Positions 35,915 to 47,744 are shown, numbered from the stretch's first letter. The stretch: DNA of 64,000 nucleotides from Rhyacophila brunnea (GCA_022495005.1 JAGYXB010001069.1:1-64000), one strand, 5' to 3'. Numbers and translations: made by a program. Notes: a model not told the origin generated them from the sequence alone.

Positions 35915-36050
35915 GTAAGCGTTCTTAAGATAAATCAATCGGATAAAGCCATGGATGGCATCCACACAGCTTCAAACAAAGGATCCTCAAAGATTTCTTT
36001 TGAACCTTCTCCACCATAAGGGCCATTAGGCCATACCTACTTCTAAGAAA
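35915..36050 (-). pseudogene. Jockey-like retrotransposon C-terminal fragment
   Basis: The minus strand from 36016 reads MVEKVQKKSLRILCLKLCG, matching MVERVQKKLFRLLYL in the 15.5 kb remnant. Only this short segment remains. Confidence 0.7.
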
Positions 36051-36130
36051 AGCTTCAAGCCATCATCACCAAACTACGTAATTATAGCATTTTAAATTAC
36101 CAATGGTGTATCATTAATTATCGGCTTTTG

Positions 36131-36477
36131 AGCTTTGAGAATCGATGTCTCCGCCGAATCTTAGGGGTACATTGGTACGACCGCGTTACAAATACCCGAG
36201 TTCGTGAGCACAGCAGCCTTCGGTGATTGAAGTTATCACGAAGAGACGATTTACGTGGCTGGGACACGTATTCCGGATGCCGCCAAAGAGTGCGGCACTT
36301 CGTACCCTTGTGGCACAGCCTCAAGGGTTCCATCGCCGTGGCCGCCTCTCCCTCACCCTGCAGCGGTGCTACAAAAGCGACCTATTTGCTGCAGGTCTGA
36401 CATGGCGGGAGGCGCATGGCGATGGACCGAGGGAAGTGGCGCCAATGCTTGCCCTATGCCCCAATATTAGGACATGA
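36131..36477 (+). pseudogene. Non-LTR retrotransposon 3' fragment, frameshifted
   Basis: Frame 1 (36131-36223) reads ENRCLRRILGVHWYDRVTN; after a shift, frame 2 (36223-36477) reads TKRRFTWLGHVFRMPPKSA then LQRCYKSDLFAAGLTWREA. The CLRRILGV.W.D..TN and R..W.GH..RM motifs are typical of the region after the reverse transcriptase in insect CR1/RTE-like elements. Confidence 0.78.
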
Positions 36478-36657
36478 CAGGGTAGAAGAAAAAGTATCAT
36501 TAATTATATAAGATAAAACATGACGGAAGGTGCAACTCGAGTTGCTAAACACGATTCCTATAGAATAATATAAAATTGTCATTAATCAGTAGGTACCTAC
36601 CTATATTCAACATTATAAGGACTAATATTGTAGTGTATGTATATACCTATACCATAG

Positions 36658-37030
36658 GCCCCACATCGTGAAGCTGGCCCCCAGGCTAGGATCTTTGGTG
36701 GGGCCCCCTTCTTATCGCTAAGAATAAAGGCAGTATGTACGGGGTAACAATAATCTGTATATTTAGTGTTTTATTGTATATTTTAAAACATCCATACGAA
36801 TTATGGAGATGTCGAGTATTGATAAACAATTAAGAATTGTTTCGTATAACCACATAACTATAAATAATAGTATTGTAAGAAAATTCTTTTTTTTACTATT
36901 AAAGCAAATTTGTGATGTGTGTTTATCTCACTTATCTGGTCGATTCGCCTCGCCGGGCTCCTCCTGAGCACGGGCTCCCAGGCTAGAGCCCTCTCAGCCC
37001 CTCGTTGTGGAGACCATGACCTATATGTTA
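36658..37030 (+). repeat. GGCCCC repeat family, copy d
   Basis: Same block order as the others: CCCCACATCGTGAAGCTGG, CGCTAAGAATAAAGGCAG, TGTGATGTGTGTTTATCTC and CTCCCAGGCTAGAGCCC. No enclosing hAT with a target duplication was found here. Confidence 0.75.
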
Positions 37031-37607
37031 CAATGATGATGCTTTGGTTACCATTATTGTAATATACGTACACTTACCACCTCAGATTAAAGAACTTACC
37101 ACCGTATTTATTTAATCTATGACTACCATCTAAAATTATTTGTTGTCCGCACTGAACACGTACCTACCTAATTTGTGAGTGTATTTTAAACTAAACGATT
37201 CAATTTGTGATGTTTGTCCTTACCTAGTCTCATTATAGTCATTATTATTGCCACGGTGATGAATAATGATAATACAGAACAATAATTTATTATTATGATA
37301 GTAATAAAATTTTATTAGAGGATATTCCTTTTTTTTTAAAACAAATTTACAAACAAAAATTAACTAAAAGTTCTCTACATAGTAGGTATCTATTATTTCT
37401 AATATTTTTAAAGTAGCAAGTTACAACGTATGTAATTATACCACAATAGAAACGTCCCTTAAAAATAAACTAATTACGGTAGGCTATTCAATAGTTTCAT
37501 ACCAAAAACATTTTCGTAGGAAAATGGCATAATGGTGCATTCATTTATTATTTATTGTAAAAATAAGGGTTTACGACACGTCATAAATATTTTTTAATAC
37601 GCCGAGT

Positions 37608-38055
37608 CAATTGAGTGGCTTAGAAACATAACTCACATATTGCAATTTTGTCGTTTTTTAGTTAAATATGCCAAGTGATTCTAAATGAATTAATCTATAT
37701 ACCGAAAAATAGTTGAGTATTAAAAGTCAATTTAAACCATGTGAAAATCGTTGACAAAGTTCATTGTTGGTGTAATATGTCGTATATTTCAAAGAATAGA
37801 GTTTTGTCACCAACGCCTTCCTAACCAATCGAGGAGCTCTATTTCTCATAGTACGCTGTATGTCTGCAACGTTAGGAGTATTAGATATATATATTTAAAA
37901 AAAAAAAAGTTATTCGACTCTCTCACTCATTAATATTCTAGGGAGTTCAATACTGTTCTTCTAATTACAAAAAATAGTGCTCTGTTGGTTTTTAGCGATT
38001 ATCTCAAAACTTGATTTTTGGAATATGTGAGTTATGATTCTAAGCGACTCAATTG
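37608..38055. mobile_element. TIR element, CAATTGAGTGGCTTAGAA ends
   Basis: CAATTGAGTGGCTTAGAAAC at the left and ATTCTAAGCGACTCAATTG at the right are inverted for about 35 bp, including ATAACTCACATATT. Class and target duplication are not determinable. Confidence 0.65.
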
Positions 38056-38879
38056 TCGAAATGACATTGAATCAGAAAACCCTGTTTCAACTGTATTGTC
38101 GATCTTAAATGCTTATCGGAGTGAATTCTTAATGTTTTAGCAGATTTACACGAAGTACCTACTACTTAATTAAACCTTCATAAAATTTATAAATATCCAC
38201 TCATATTTATCATTTTCAAAACGAAAAAATTCTGCTTGTGGCCACTGGTCAACAGCATTATAATATGTTAAATCAGTTTGGATACCAACGACAAAAAATA
38301 TACTTATATGTAATATAATTATAGAAAGGTATCGCCTGCTGAGATGTTTAACCAAATTTTAAGAGAACAAATTTAAATAATACAAAATGTTTTAAAAAAC
38401 AAGCGATTATCACTAATAAGTAGATTTTAGCGGAATTGTACGATTTATGGCGATGAAAATAAATAAGTTTTATCACTCACAATAAAATATAAGTAATAAA
38501 TTAGTAGGTAAGTAAATTCGCAATGCATACCAGTCAAAGGTAAAAGCGAGACTGTACTGAGATGTTTCATACTTTAGAAATTATTATACAAATATGTAGG
38601 TGCCAACTTTATTTTTTATTGAATTTAAGTTATTTAAGTACAAAAGGTTTTCAAACAATGTCAGCAAAGGCACAATTCTTTTGTAGCTTGCAGCTGTAGT
38701 TACTTTTTTATGTAAGTATGCAATTATTTGGAGTGTTTAGACAATGCATTTAGACACGGATGTATCGACACAAAAAGAAAATTGAAAGAAATTTAGGGAT
38801 GTCATAAATTTTATTTTTAACCCTTGCACGCCCGGCATGACATAACTTCGTTAATTTTTAATTTTGAGAAAAACATTAA

Positions 38880-39020
38880 AAGATACATTCACACATAAAT
38901 ATCTCAATCTAACGAACCGCAACGCAATTTTAAATGAATCCACGAGCCGGAACGGTATATTTTGGAATTCCACGAACCACAACGGCGCTCCGGTGCGTTC
39001 CTGTCCATTTCGAGCGCTGA
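38880..39020. mobile_element. hAT right-end fragment with 30-bp subrepeats
   Basis: Tandem CGAACCGCAACG/CGAGCCGGAACGG/CGAACCACAACGG units about 30 bp apart, ending CCATTTCGAGCGCTG. The 101-residue frame at 38864 (NRNAIL, NHNGAPVRS) arises from these subrepeats. Confidence 0.65.
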
Positions 39021-39400
39021 TTCCAGTAATGAAATTACCTACTCGACGTGTAATTAAATCAAAAAATACCATTAGAGACAAGATGAATTTATTAATGTTT
39101 TATAAAACAATTAATGGAATCTACTTTTCCAGTAGATGGGATATTATGAATTGCTTCAGACAATTATAATTATAATGGTTATATAAATAAATTAGAAACA
39201 ACATTTATATTATATTTGTATAGCTGTCAGATAAAATGGTACAAATATTGCTATCTCAACACGACTAAAGAAAAAGGTATTTATCTAAGACTATAGATAC
39301 TGTATTTATACATGGGTATTTTGCGGAATCAGATGCGTATCTCGTTGTTGAAGGGACGAGGCCGCTGTGTTTGGGGATGACCAGGAGGTGTAAAAAGTGT

Positions 39401-39570
39401 CGTCAGGAGGAGAGATGAGAAGTCGAGATTTGGTGATTGCTCCGATGGATGGAGGAGCGAGTTTTATTTGCAGCGTAAATAGTCGGTACAAGAGCTTTAT
39501 GATACAATACTAAACTTATGATACTGTTCTGAGGTCCGAGCTCGGTGGAATAGATTGCTGTGCGGAGTGA
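39401..39570 (+). repeat. Dispersed repeat, copy 2 (pairs with 6666)
   Basis: Same sequence blocks as 6666-6860. Downstream (39690-39780) lies an AATAAAG-containing stretch that could be LTR-like, but no pair of LTRs was found. Confidence 0.5.
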
Positions 39571-40369
39571 CTGACACGAAGCTTACTGATCGGACGGAGA
39601 TTATGATTGATACTTAGGTATTTAGACTGACTAGCTCATCAACTATGACCTGCCAATTATATGCATGAATATTCCGTAAATTGTGAGTCATTGTTAATAA
39701 AGTTTGCAATTGAGACATCTGCTGGCTTCTGCATTATTGCACTTCAGACGTTTCGATCCCATCGAATAATGTGACGCGTGTAGAACATGCTGACCGTAGA
39801 TGCAACGATTTGCGATAGTTTAAATGACTTGCTAATTCTTACACTGTCGAAATAATGCTGACAAGGCCCGAAGACATTGACCGCTACAGGTATAATAATT
39901 ATAAACAATGTATTTATCAGATTAGGGATATTAAAACCAAAATATTAATTATCATGAACTTCAAGGTTGTGTCTATTTTGTATCTTAACTTTGACAAAAA
40001 ACCATAACAAAAACGATTTTGTGCCTCTTGTAAAATTTGATTTGTGTGGATTACGCCCTTTTTCCTTTCCATAGTCGATATCGATTCCACTAGGGCGTCC
40101 AATGGGTTAGGAAGCCGTGTCCTAGAAAATGTTCACAATATTATAACAAAGTGGTCGAAATGTAAGAGATAGTCCGGAACAGGGTTCCAGTCTGTGACAT
40201 ATTATTATATATTTTTTACGTTGGTAAGTATTTTCCTGATAAAGATTTGACGTGTTCGTTGTAGAGAGATAATTTTTGAAAAAAAGGTTTTCCATAATAA
40301 TTGTGTAATTTTAATCAATTGCTAAATAAACTAATGTTGTTGTGTTGTTATTTTAGTAAATGGGAAACT

Positions 40370-40588
40370 ATGTCTTCAAAATGTGAAGATATTTTACAAG
40401 AGATTCCGGTTGATGTTTGGCCGTCATTGAAAAACGTTTTCAAGAAAAATTGGCCATCTGAAATCTATGCCTATTACGTGATTCAAAACTATATGGAGTG
40501 GACCAAAAAAGATCCAACTGTAGAATGTAAAATATTTTCACCGCATGGGAAATGGGATGAAGGCACCGTCATCATTGAAGCAGCCATG
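40370..40588 (+). CDS. Gene A coding exon 1
   Basis: Encodes residues 1-73 and ends in phase 0 at GT of GTAAAC. It aligns by eye with exon 1 of gene B: both have a WP..(K/Q) segment followed by a (D/N)WP segment about 13 residues later and a W(T/I)KK motif near residue 45. The open frame extends back to 40301, but the in-frame ATG at 40370 follows a pyrimidine-rich AG acceptor and starts at the same point as gene B, so I chose it. Confidence 0.8.
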
Positions 40589-43500
40589 GTAAACTTGATA
40601 AAAAATAAAATTAATTAAAATTATTATTTTGTGGTGGTTTAAGATGCCTGAAGGGTTCAGGTGCAAACCGGCTTTGAGCTTTCTTTAAGACAATGATCAT
40701 CCTGCGATAAACCACTGTTAAAAGTTCAAATACAGCAATAAAATTGTAATGTTGCGTAGTATTTTTACATTTTTACTTTCTAATGAATGATGGTACGAGG
40801 GTGGGTCAATAATTCCTTAGAAAAAAGCATTAAAACAGTTTTTATTTTTGTTTTTTTTTTTATTTCTCAACATAATCTCCTTGGAGCTCAATACACTTGG
40901 TTAGACGTTTCTCAATTTTTTTTAAACCGTCAGAAAAATAAGTTTTCGGAAGGTCCTCAAAATAAGCATTTGTCCGATCGATGGCTTCTTCATTTGAAAA
41001 AAAACGTTGTCCACTTAGCCATTTTTTTAAGTTTGGGAAAAGGAAAAAGTCACTGGGGCTAAATCTGGCGAATACGGTGGGTGGTCGACCAATTCGAACT
41101 TCAATTCTTCAATTTTAGCCATTGATCGTAAACATGTGTGAACACGGGGCATTGTCCTGATGAAAGAGGATTTTTTTCCTGTTTAAATGAGGCCGTTTTT
41201 CTTCAATTTTGTTTTTAAGCTGGTCCAATAAAGATGCATAATAATCCCTTGTTATTGTTTTTCCTTTTTCCAAATAGTCAACGAAAATAATTCCACGTGC
41301 ATCCCAAAATACATTAGCCATAACCTTACCAGCTGATTTTACGGTTTTCGCCTTCTTTGGACATGGTTCGCCTTTCGCAATCCACTGCTTTGACTGTTCT
41401 TTCGTCTCGGGAGTATAGTGGTGTATCCATGTTTCATCTACAGTCATAAAGCGACGAAAAAATTCATCCGGATTGCGTTGCATGAGCGACAACAGGGCTT
41501 TAGAGGCCACCACCCTATTGCGTTTATTGTCGACTGTGAGCAAACGCGGCACCCATCTTGCAGAAATATTTTTCATGCTCAATTTGTCATGTAAAATAGA
41601 AATGACGCTACCTTTTGAGATCCCTGTAACCCCAATTATCTCACTCAACTTTAATCTTTGGTCACTTAACACCATATCGTGGATTTTGTTGATCATTTCT
41701 GGTGTAGTCACCTCTACAGGACGTCCTGAGCGTGGTTCATCCTTTTTTGATGTAGGAGCACGTTTAAATTCATTTAACCAGTTATAAATAGTTGCAAGTG
41801 AAGGAGCAGATATGCCGTGAACTAAATCCAACTCATTTTTTATTTCCTTTGCTGTTAACCCTTTTATATTAAAATGTTTAATAACGGCTCTAAACTCAAT
41901 TTTCTCCATTTTCCATTTTTCCATTTTCCACAAGCAAATTTTTTTAAATGTACGAGAAACACACAACAACCCGACCAATCTGATTGAAACTTCGCAGCAT
42001 ACTGAATCGGTAGTGCCGCTGCATGAAAACAAACCGCTTACAGTACTAGTCGCGCCACCTGTCGGCTTTTCTAAGGACTTATTGACCCACCCTCGTACCA
42101 GGGATTCGATCCGTTATTTTTTTTCGATTCGATTTTCATTTCGGTTCGAGTAAAATATATATATATATCGGTTCGTTTCCGGTTTTCGTGTTCAGTTCAG
42201 CTCCGAGTAATAAATTTTTAAATGCTTTTATTTGTATAAAAAAAATATTTTCTACTGTATTAACGAATGAAATAAAGTACAATATGGATAGTAGTGAGTG
42301 ACCCACGAGTCTAAGAATCCAAGGGCCAAGACCGAAGACGTAATACGTGTTACACCTACGTCAACTAAACGACAACTAAAGTGGGAATTAAGATCATGTT
42401 AACGCGCGTGTTTGAACACGTACTGAACCGAAAAAAATGATATTTTCCCGGTCCGGTTCCGGTTTTCGATTAGATGAAAATAACGGTTTTCCGCCTGTCA
42501 GTTCAGTTCCGGTTTGAAGCCCTGGTTAGTACTTTCTGATGCAGCGACTGCATCATTTGCTTGTCATAAAGCTTCCACTGATTATTAATAATGATTGCAT
42601 TAGTAATTTATTATAGTTTTAGTGTGTATTTGAATCAGTGGCGCACCCAGGATTTAATATTGGGGGGGGGCCAAGAAGGAGAATGTAAATTAGTCTCATA
42701 GGCTCTTTTCCTTCTTCCCATTTATCGGTCTTTTGTCTATTACCTACACCATGGTCCCCACATCCTGAAACAGGCCCTCAGGCTAGGATTGGCGCCCCCC
42801 CTACTTACCGCTAAGATTAAAGGCAGTGTAAAACACTACACTAACGTAAAATTGTGTTTTAGTTCAAATTAAGGGTACTTATACAGTGAATTATAGGCGA
42901 TTTTTAATACATCTACTTTAATAATGGAGCTGTCGAGTATCGACACATAATAATCAAAAATATATTGCACAATTATATAATTGAAAATGTTCATGGTCAT
43001 GAAGCATAATACCGCCGCAGGTGACTTTTTTACTATTAAAGCTAATTTATGATGTGTGTTTATCTCACTTATCTGGTCAACCCAACACGCCGGGCCCCCC
43101 ACAGCCCAGGCCCCCAGGCTAGAACCCTGTCAGCCTTCCCCAGCCATGACCTACACCACTCCGGAATTCGGGTGGACACCAAGAATTTTTTGACAGTTCC
43201 ATTAAGGATTAGGTTTCAAAAAAACCTGACATTAGTGTTGTGTTAGAAATTAAAATCTAAGAAATTTTTCTAAAAGGGGTGCTGGAGAATTACAAATCAT
43301 TTTTTGCCGTGTTTTTATTTGTGTAAGCCCAAAGGTATAGTTTATTGGCTTTCAATTTCAATGTTTAAAATCATTCTGATAATTTTCATGTTTGCGGGGT
43401 GCCAGGGCCCCTTGGCCCACCCCCTGGGTGCGCCACTGATTTGAATACATACTATTGTTAATTACCATTGGAATGGCTATTAACTATTTTACGTAAGAAA

Positions 43501-46500
43501 TATAAATACCCTAGAAACCATCCCAATATAGTAAACCAGGCATGTCCAACTTCGAGCAGTTTGTCATCTATTATCCGGTATCAAAACTGGCAGTTAGTTA
43601 CCTTCAACAGTCTACCACTGTCATTCTTAAACTAAACAATTATCTCTCACCAACACAAATAAATACCTATATAATTTTTCATTCATCGGAAAACTATAAG
43701 TTTTTGTCTTATTTTGGGCACTCATTCCACTCATCGCCAAACTATTTTTCTACTGTACAAAGAGCCTAATGTATGACTGTGAGGGGAACTCCGCATCAGT
43801 TTAAAGCGTGTGGATACGTATCTTCTCTTTCTCTCATTATTTGGTAATGATATAATTTTATTTTATGTGACAACAAAATGTAAATTTATAAGATGAAAAA
43901 AAGAAAAGGACTCATAATGACATAAGTAGGGCCCGGGTTTTTATGCACCAAAAACATGAATATATGCATGCACATATGCGCTTAAAATCATTAAAAAATG
44001 CACTAAAAACTAAAAAAATATGCAGTTAAAAATTGAAAGTTTTTTATGGAAAAAATTGTAGATACACCCTCTATACCCAATATTACTGATAAAAATCGAA
44101 CAACAAATTAATAATTTTAATAAATAATATACAATAACAAAAAAAAAAAAACACAAATAATCAATATAAAGTTACATACAATTTTATTTTCAAAATAGTT
44201 TTTTTTACAAGTACCTAAGTACCTACAATTGAATAAGAAATGCAATATAATTTAAATACAATTATTCAAAAAAAAAAAAAAAAACAGAAACGACATAGAC
44301 TAATATAATGTGACGATGTTGTCGGCTATCAATTTGATTTCATAGAGTCTATTGTCTCTATGGCATAGACAATGAATAAACTCGGGGATGCCATTTAAAA
44401 AAAATGCAAGTGCATTATTTGAACTATCTACCTACCTAGTTAAGTTATATTTCGATAATGATAATTTAAAGAAACTAAAAATATAAATGCAAAAGCCCTA
44501 AAATATGCACTAATCTCCGAAATATGCTCCAACGTCTCAAATATGCATTTATATGCACAATAAAATTTTATTTTTGGATTCTGTGTATTTCAAAATGGAT
44601 TTCTGTGCAACTCTCGTAGCTGTGCATACACCCTAACAAAACATGCACTAGCATATAAATCCGGGCCCTAGACATAAGTACCAATACTTATTACAATTTC
44701 CTACAAAGTCTAAAAATTATTCAGAATTAGCTGTCTAATATACCCAAAAATGGTAATATTCTTCGAACTTCACATAAAACATGGACCTTTAACGAAAAAC
44801 AGTTTTAACAACTTACCATCTAAAAAAATGATGTTACATACTAACTTTGCAATAATTATTATGAATCTTTGTTTGTTTAGACCAGCCTCCCAACTCTTTA
44901 CATATTTACGACCGAAAATAATTGCGAGTTGCTAAAACAGAGTCTCACGGAAACAAAACACATCGATTGGAGAAAAGGCCATTTCTTATACGCAGTCCAC
45001 TCCGAGCACTGGAAATACGTTGACCAGTCGTTGAGGTCAATGGGTTTGAAATCTGAATATCAAATTACAAGTCATTATTATTGGATTTCGAGTGTCAAAG
45101 CACGATTATTTAACATTGAGTGAGTTTTTTTATGTGATTAATATTTTGTATACAGGCATGAACATTGGGATGATGAACGGGCATATACTAAGGGACTTTT
45201 CTAAAATTTTGCCGCTCAGTAGGCGAAAAGGGTGAGGGAAAATAAGACTCGATGACTCCGTTTCGGCGGACTTTTTATGAGCTAATCTTTGTAAGATCTT
45301 CAACGATCCGGGCAAACCCAAGGGGGAGGGGGAGGTTCCTATTAACCTTTTCAGGCGAACAGAATATCGAAAGAAATGTAAAACACAGGATAAATAATGG
45401 AAACTGAAATATCTAACGAGTAAGGAGAAGCAGGCAACCGATCTCTAGTAAGGAAGAATACGGGATAAATTTAAACACGTGTCAAGAATATGTCATACGT
45501 CGAAGACTGACAATTGTTGCTCTCTGTATATGCATTGAAGCTCTTTTAATATTGGTGTATTACACACACTATTGCATGTATATAATGCGTAGTTCATTTT
45601 CGTAGGACACTCACACATTCAAAACCCTGCATCAAAATGTACTGTATTGATATATAAATATAGCCTATCAAAATTCTATTTATTATCTGTTCTCTGATAA
45701 AACATGACGCAGACATAGAGGACAACCCCCACTGATACGTAGTTCGTAGTCTCGAGGTATTATATCATTTTCCGTCCAAGACAACCTTTACAGTCTTCCT
45801 TAATACGATATATCTAGCTTTTTCTTGGGTCGTGTTGTCCACTAAATATCAGTTGCAAAGGGTGGTGGAGGTAGACTGTTAAGATCAGCCATAAATAGCG
45901 CACACGAAACTTTGTCAGTCATACGTATTTCTTTTCATTGGAATAAGAACAATTTACAGATGGTGTTGGTTAATTTTTTAAATACAATTAAACCCTGCAA
46001 AACCAAGCCATAATAGAAACTTAATAGTCAAAAAATACTCGTCTATCTATAAAATATCTAAAATTATGCAATTGAACCATACATTAATTTTGATACTTTA
46101 TAATATGTTTTGTCTATTATTGTTTGGTTTAGGCAGGGCTTAATGGATTTAAAAAATGAACCAACAGTATGTGTAATAGGTATGTATTTTTAATCCGACT
46201 AAAACAAATAAATTTTAATAAAAAAGTGTGTACAATTTCGTAGTATCGTCCAAATTATGCCAAAACTACTTTGGCTTAGTTAGGCAGGGTTTAATTGATT
46301 TTTAAAAACTAACCAACATCATCTGTAAATAATTTATTTCAATGAAAACAAATACGTATGACTGACAAAGTTTAGTGTGGAATATTTATGGCGGTTCTTA
46401 ACAGCCTACCTTCACCCTTCGCCCTAATGCTATGGTAGAGAGATGTAGGTACCTACTACAAATTTGTCGAAAATCTTCGATCTCATTGTGTTACCTTTCC

Positions 46501-47744
46501 TTTAATTGTCATTGACAGCCTGCCGTCACATGGGTGAATTAACATGACGAATAGAATATTGATATACTTTAGTATTACATGTAGTCAGTGACGTCCCTAG
46601 ACAAAATGCCGTCCATAGGCAGCGTCAAAATGCCATCCCATTACCTATACATGCAGTATTTTTTATTATCCTTTCATGACTTCAATACCTATCTAATAAA
46701 TACAATATTAACAAAATATAATATCCTACAAAATTTAACTTAAATGTCATCTCTACATCAATAGACAATATTGCGAGTCTACGGTTTCAGATACATTTAA
46801 AAATACACCTGACAACTTTCAAAACTCCCAAATGACTGGAAAAAATATTTGGGTAAATTAATTAGGTAGGTACTACTATATAATTCGCAAATCTGCACGT
46901 GTCATTGCTGGTCATCAAGGAGTGATTTCCAAAGACAACGGAAGTAAACTAGACATCGCGAACCCGACGAAAAAAATACAGTCCTGTTAAACCGTTTATT
47001 CAAACTAATACATTTTGTTTCCAACCAGTGAGCTGTATTTTAATGGAAAGATATTTCTGTTATTACTAAGTTTAGGTAACTATTCCTACATATATTTAAT
47101 GATTCTCCTCGATTTGCCGCCCTTCGAGTAACTGCCGCCCCCAAGCGACGCTCAATCTGCCTACCCCCACGGTACGTCACTGCTTGTAGTCGTAGTTCAA
47201 TAAAAACAAATACGAATGACTAACAAAGTTTATTGTGCACTATTTATGGTGGATCTTAACAGCCTACCTCCACCATTCGCTACTGGTAAATACAATATAT
47301 TATCATACTATCAAATAATAAACAACATTTTTTTCCAGATGTCCTGATGATGCGTACGTGTCCCCACTGAGAGTAGAAGACATTGAAAGAATCAATTCAG
47401 TCTGGCCACATCGTTATTCTGGGTCCACTGAATTTCTTCGACAGATTATCACCTACAATGGTGGTTTTGGAGTCTACGAGAAATCTACCAATACTCTTTG
47501 TTCGTGGATATTAAAAAATCAACTACTCGGTATTGGAATTTTGCAAACGGCTAATGAATACCAAAGAAAAGGATATGCAAAAATACTTATAAAAGCTCTC
47601 AGTAAAAAGATGGCGTCGGAAGACAAAATAGACGTTCATGCGTGTATTGTTACAACGAATCCTGTATCGCAAACATTGTTCTTAAGCTTAGGATTTGAGA
47701 GGTTAAACGAAATAGTTTTTGAGCAGATTTTGAAAACATTGTGA
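40370..47744 (+). CDS. GLYAT-like N-acyltransferase gene A (three coding exons)
   Basis: Joined exons 40370-40588, 44881-45119 and 47339-47744 give a 287-residue protein, close to the roughly 290-300 residues usual for glycine N-acyltransferase-like proteins. Introns are GT..AG in phase 0 (donor ATG|GTAAAC) and phase 2 (donor GTGAGT). The C-terminal exon carries the GNAT-fold acyl-CoA binding turn YQRKGYA and a WPHRY segment that insect GLYAT-like proteins share. By family knowledge such enzymes transfer an acyl group from acyl-CoA to the amino group of glycine or another small acceptor; the substrate cannot be read from sequence. A splice-acceptor-like AG at 40355-40356, 13 nt before the ATG, suggests an upstream non-coding exon. 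No signal peptide is evident. Intron 1 (about 4.3 kb) holds a mariner and three hAT elements; intron 2 holds a foldback repeat and another hAT. It is a tandem paralogue of gene B. No frame break was found. Confidence 0.85.
40796..42095 (-). mobile_element. mariner element 2 (Tc1/mariner, minus strand)
   Basis: A 1300-bp element flanked by TA (40794-40795 and 42096-42097) with the same terminal inverted repeats as mariner 1. It sits in intron 1 of gene A, antisense to it, and appears to have landed in the 8-bp target duplication of the hAT element at 42099. Confidence 0.94.
40860..41924 (-). pseudogene. mariner transposase with one frameshift
   Basis: Probable start is the ATG whose first base is 41924 (MEKWKMEKIEF); the open frame runs upstream to 42032, but that part is untranslated element sequence. 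The first 290 or so residues are intact, with the HTH, the VDETWIHHY block and HQDNAP. An extra C near 41142, relative to mariner 1, shifts the frame just after the second catalytic Asp, so the third catalytic Asp region (SPDLAPSDF) is out of frame. Family: DD34D mariner, similar to the irritans/mellifera groups. Confidence 0.9.
42099..42524. mobile_element. hAT-type element split from its duplication by mariner 2
   Basis: Starts CAGGGATTCGATCCG and ends GGTTTGAAGCCCTG. The right flank is GTTAGTAC; the left flank, read across the mariner insertion (40789-40795 plus 42098), is GATGGTAC, 6 of 8 matching. Rich in CGGTT/CGATT motifs; non-coding. Confidence 0.72.
42636..43438. mobile_element. hAT-type element, CAGTGGCGCACCCAGG ends
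   Basis: Perfect ATTTGAAT duplications (42628-42635, 43439-43446) flank CAGTGGCGCACCCAGG and CCTGGGTGCGCCACTG. It contains GGCCCC copy e and a G10 run near 42661-42670. Located in intron 1 of gene A. Confidence 0.93.
42752..43155 (+). repeat. GGCCCC repeat family, copy e (inside hAT)
   Basis: CCCCACATCCTGAAACAGG, CGCTAAGATTAAAGGCAGTG, TATGATGTGTGTTTATCTC and CCCCCAGGCTAGAACCC in the standard order. Confidence 0.75.
43927..44670. mobile_element. hAT-type element with many TATGCA motifs
   Basis: Perfect GACATAAG duplications (43919-43926, 44671-44678); ends TAGGGCCCGGGTTTTTATGC and CATATAAATCCGGGCCCTA. About ten ATGCA motifs sit in the outer ~180 bp of each side. No transposase. In intron 1 of gene A, just upstream of exon 2. 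Confidence 0.92.
44881..45119 (+). CDS. Gene A coding exon 2
   Basis: Starts after a T-rich acceptor ending TTTAG at 44880 and ends before GTGAGT. Its 239 nt (phase 0 to phase 2) equal the length of the gene B middle exon. It encodes the LKQSLTETKHIDW segment that parallels LKNALINTKLIDW in gene B. Confidence 0.85.
45850..46425. mobile_element. Foldback element with about 150-bp arms
   Basis: The left arm (CAGTTGCAAAGGGTGG ... AATTAAACCCTGC, to 46005) and right arm (GCAGGGTTTAATTG ... ACCTTCACCCTTCGCC, from about 46283) are inverted copies. The arms include AACTTTGTCAGTCATACGTA / TACGTATGACTGACAAAGTT. In intron 2 of gene A. Confidence 0.78.
46586..47182. mobile_element. hAT-type element, CAGTGACGTCCC family, copy 1
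   Basis: CAGTGACGTCCCTAG at the left, CCCCACGGTACGTCACTG at the right; flanks CATGTAGT and CTTGTAGT agree at 7 of 8. Shares GCCGCCCCCAAGCGACGCTC with copies at 57552 (inverted) and 60909. In intron 2 of gene A. Confidence 0.9.
47191..47286. repeat. Arm of the CAGTGGCGAAGG foldback family
   Basis: TTCAATAAAAACAAATACG to CACCATTCGCTACTG, directly after the hAT and just before gene A exon 3. Confidence 0.7.
47339..47744 (+). CDS. Gene A coding exon 3 (GNAT C-terminal domain)
   Basis: Begins after TTTTTTCCAG with one base completing a split codon, then reads CPDDAYVSPL and continues to TGA at 47742. It holds the GNAT (FR47-like) C-terminal half: WPHRY, then GVYEK, then the Q-R-K-G-Y-A acyl-CoA turn, then a SLGF motif near the C-terminus that matches the usual LGF segment of the family. 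Confidence 0.88.
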
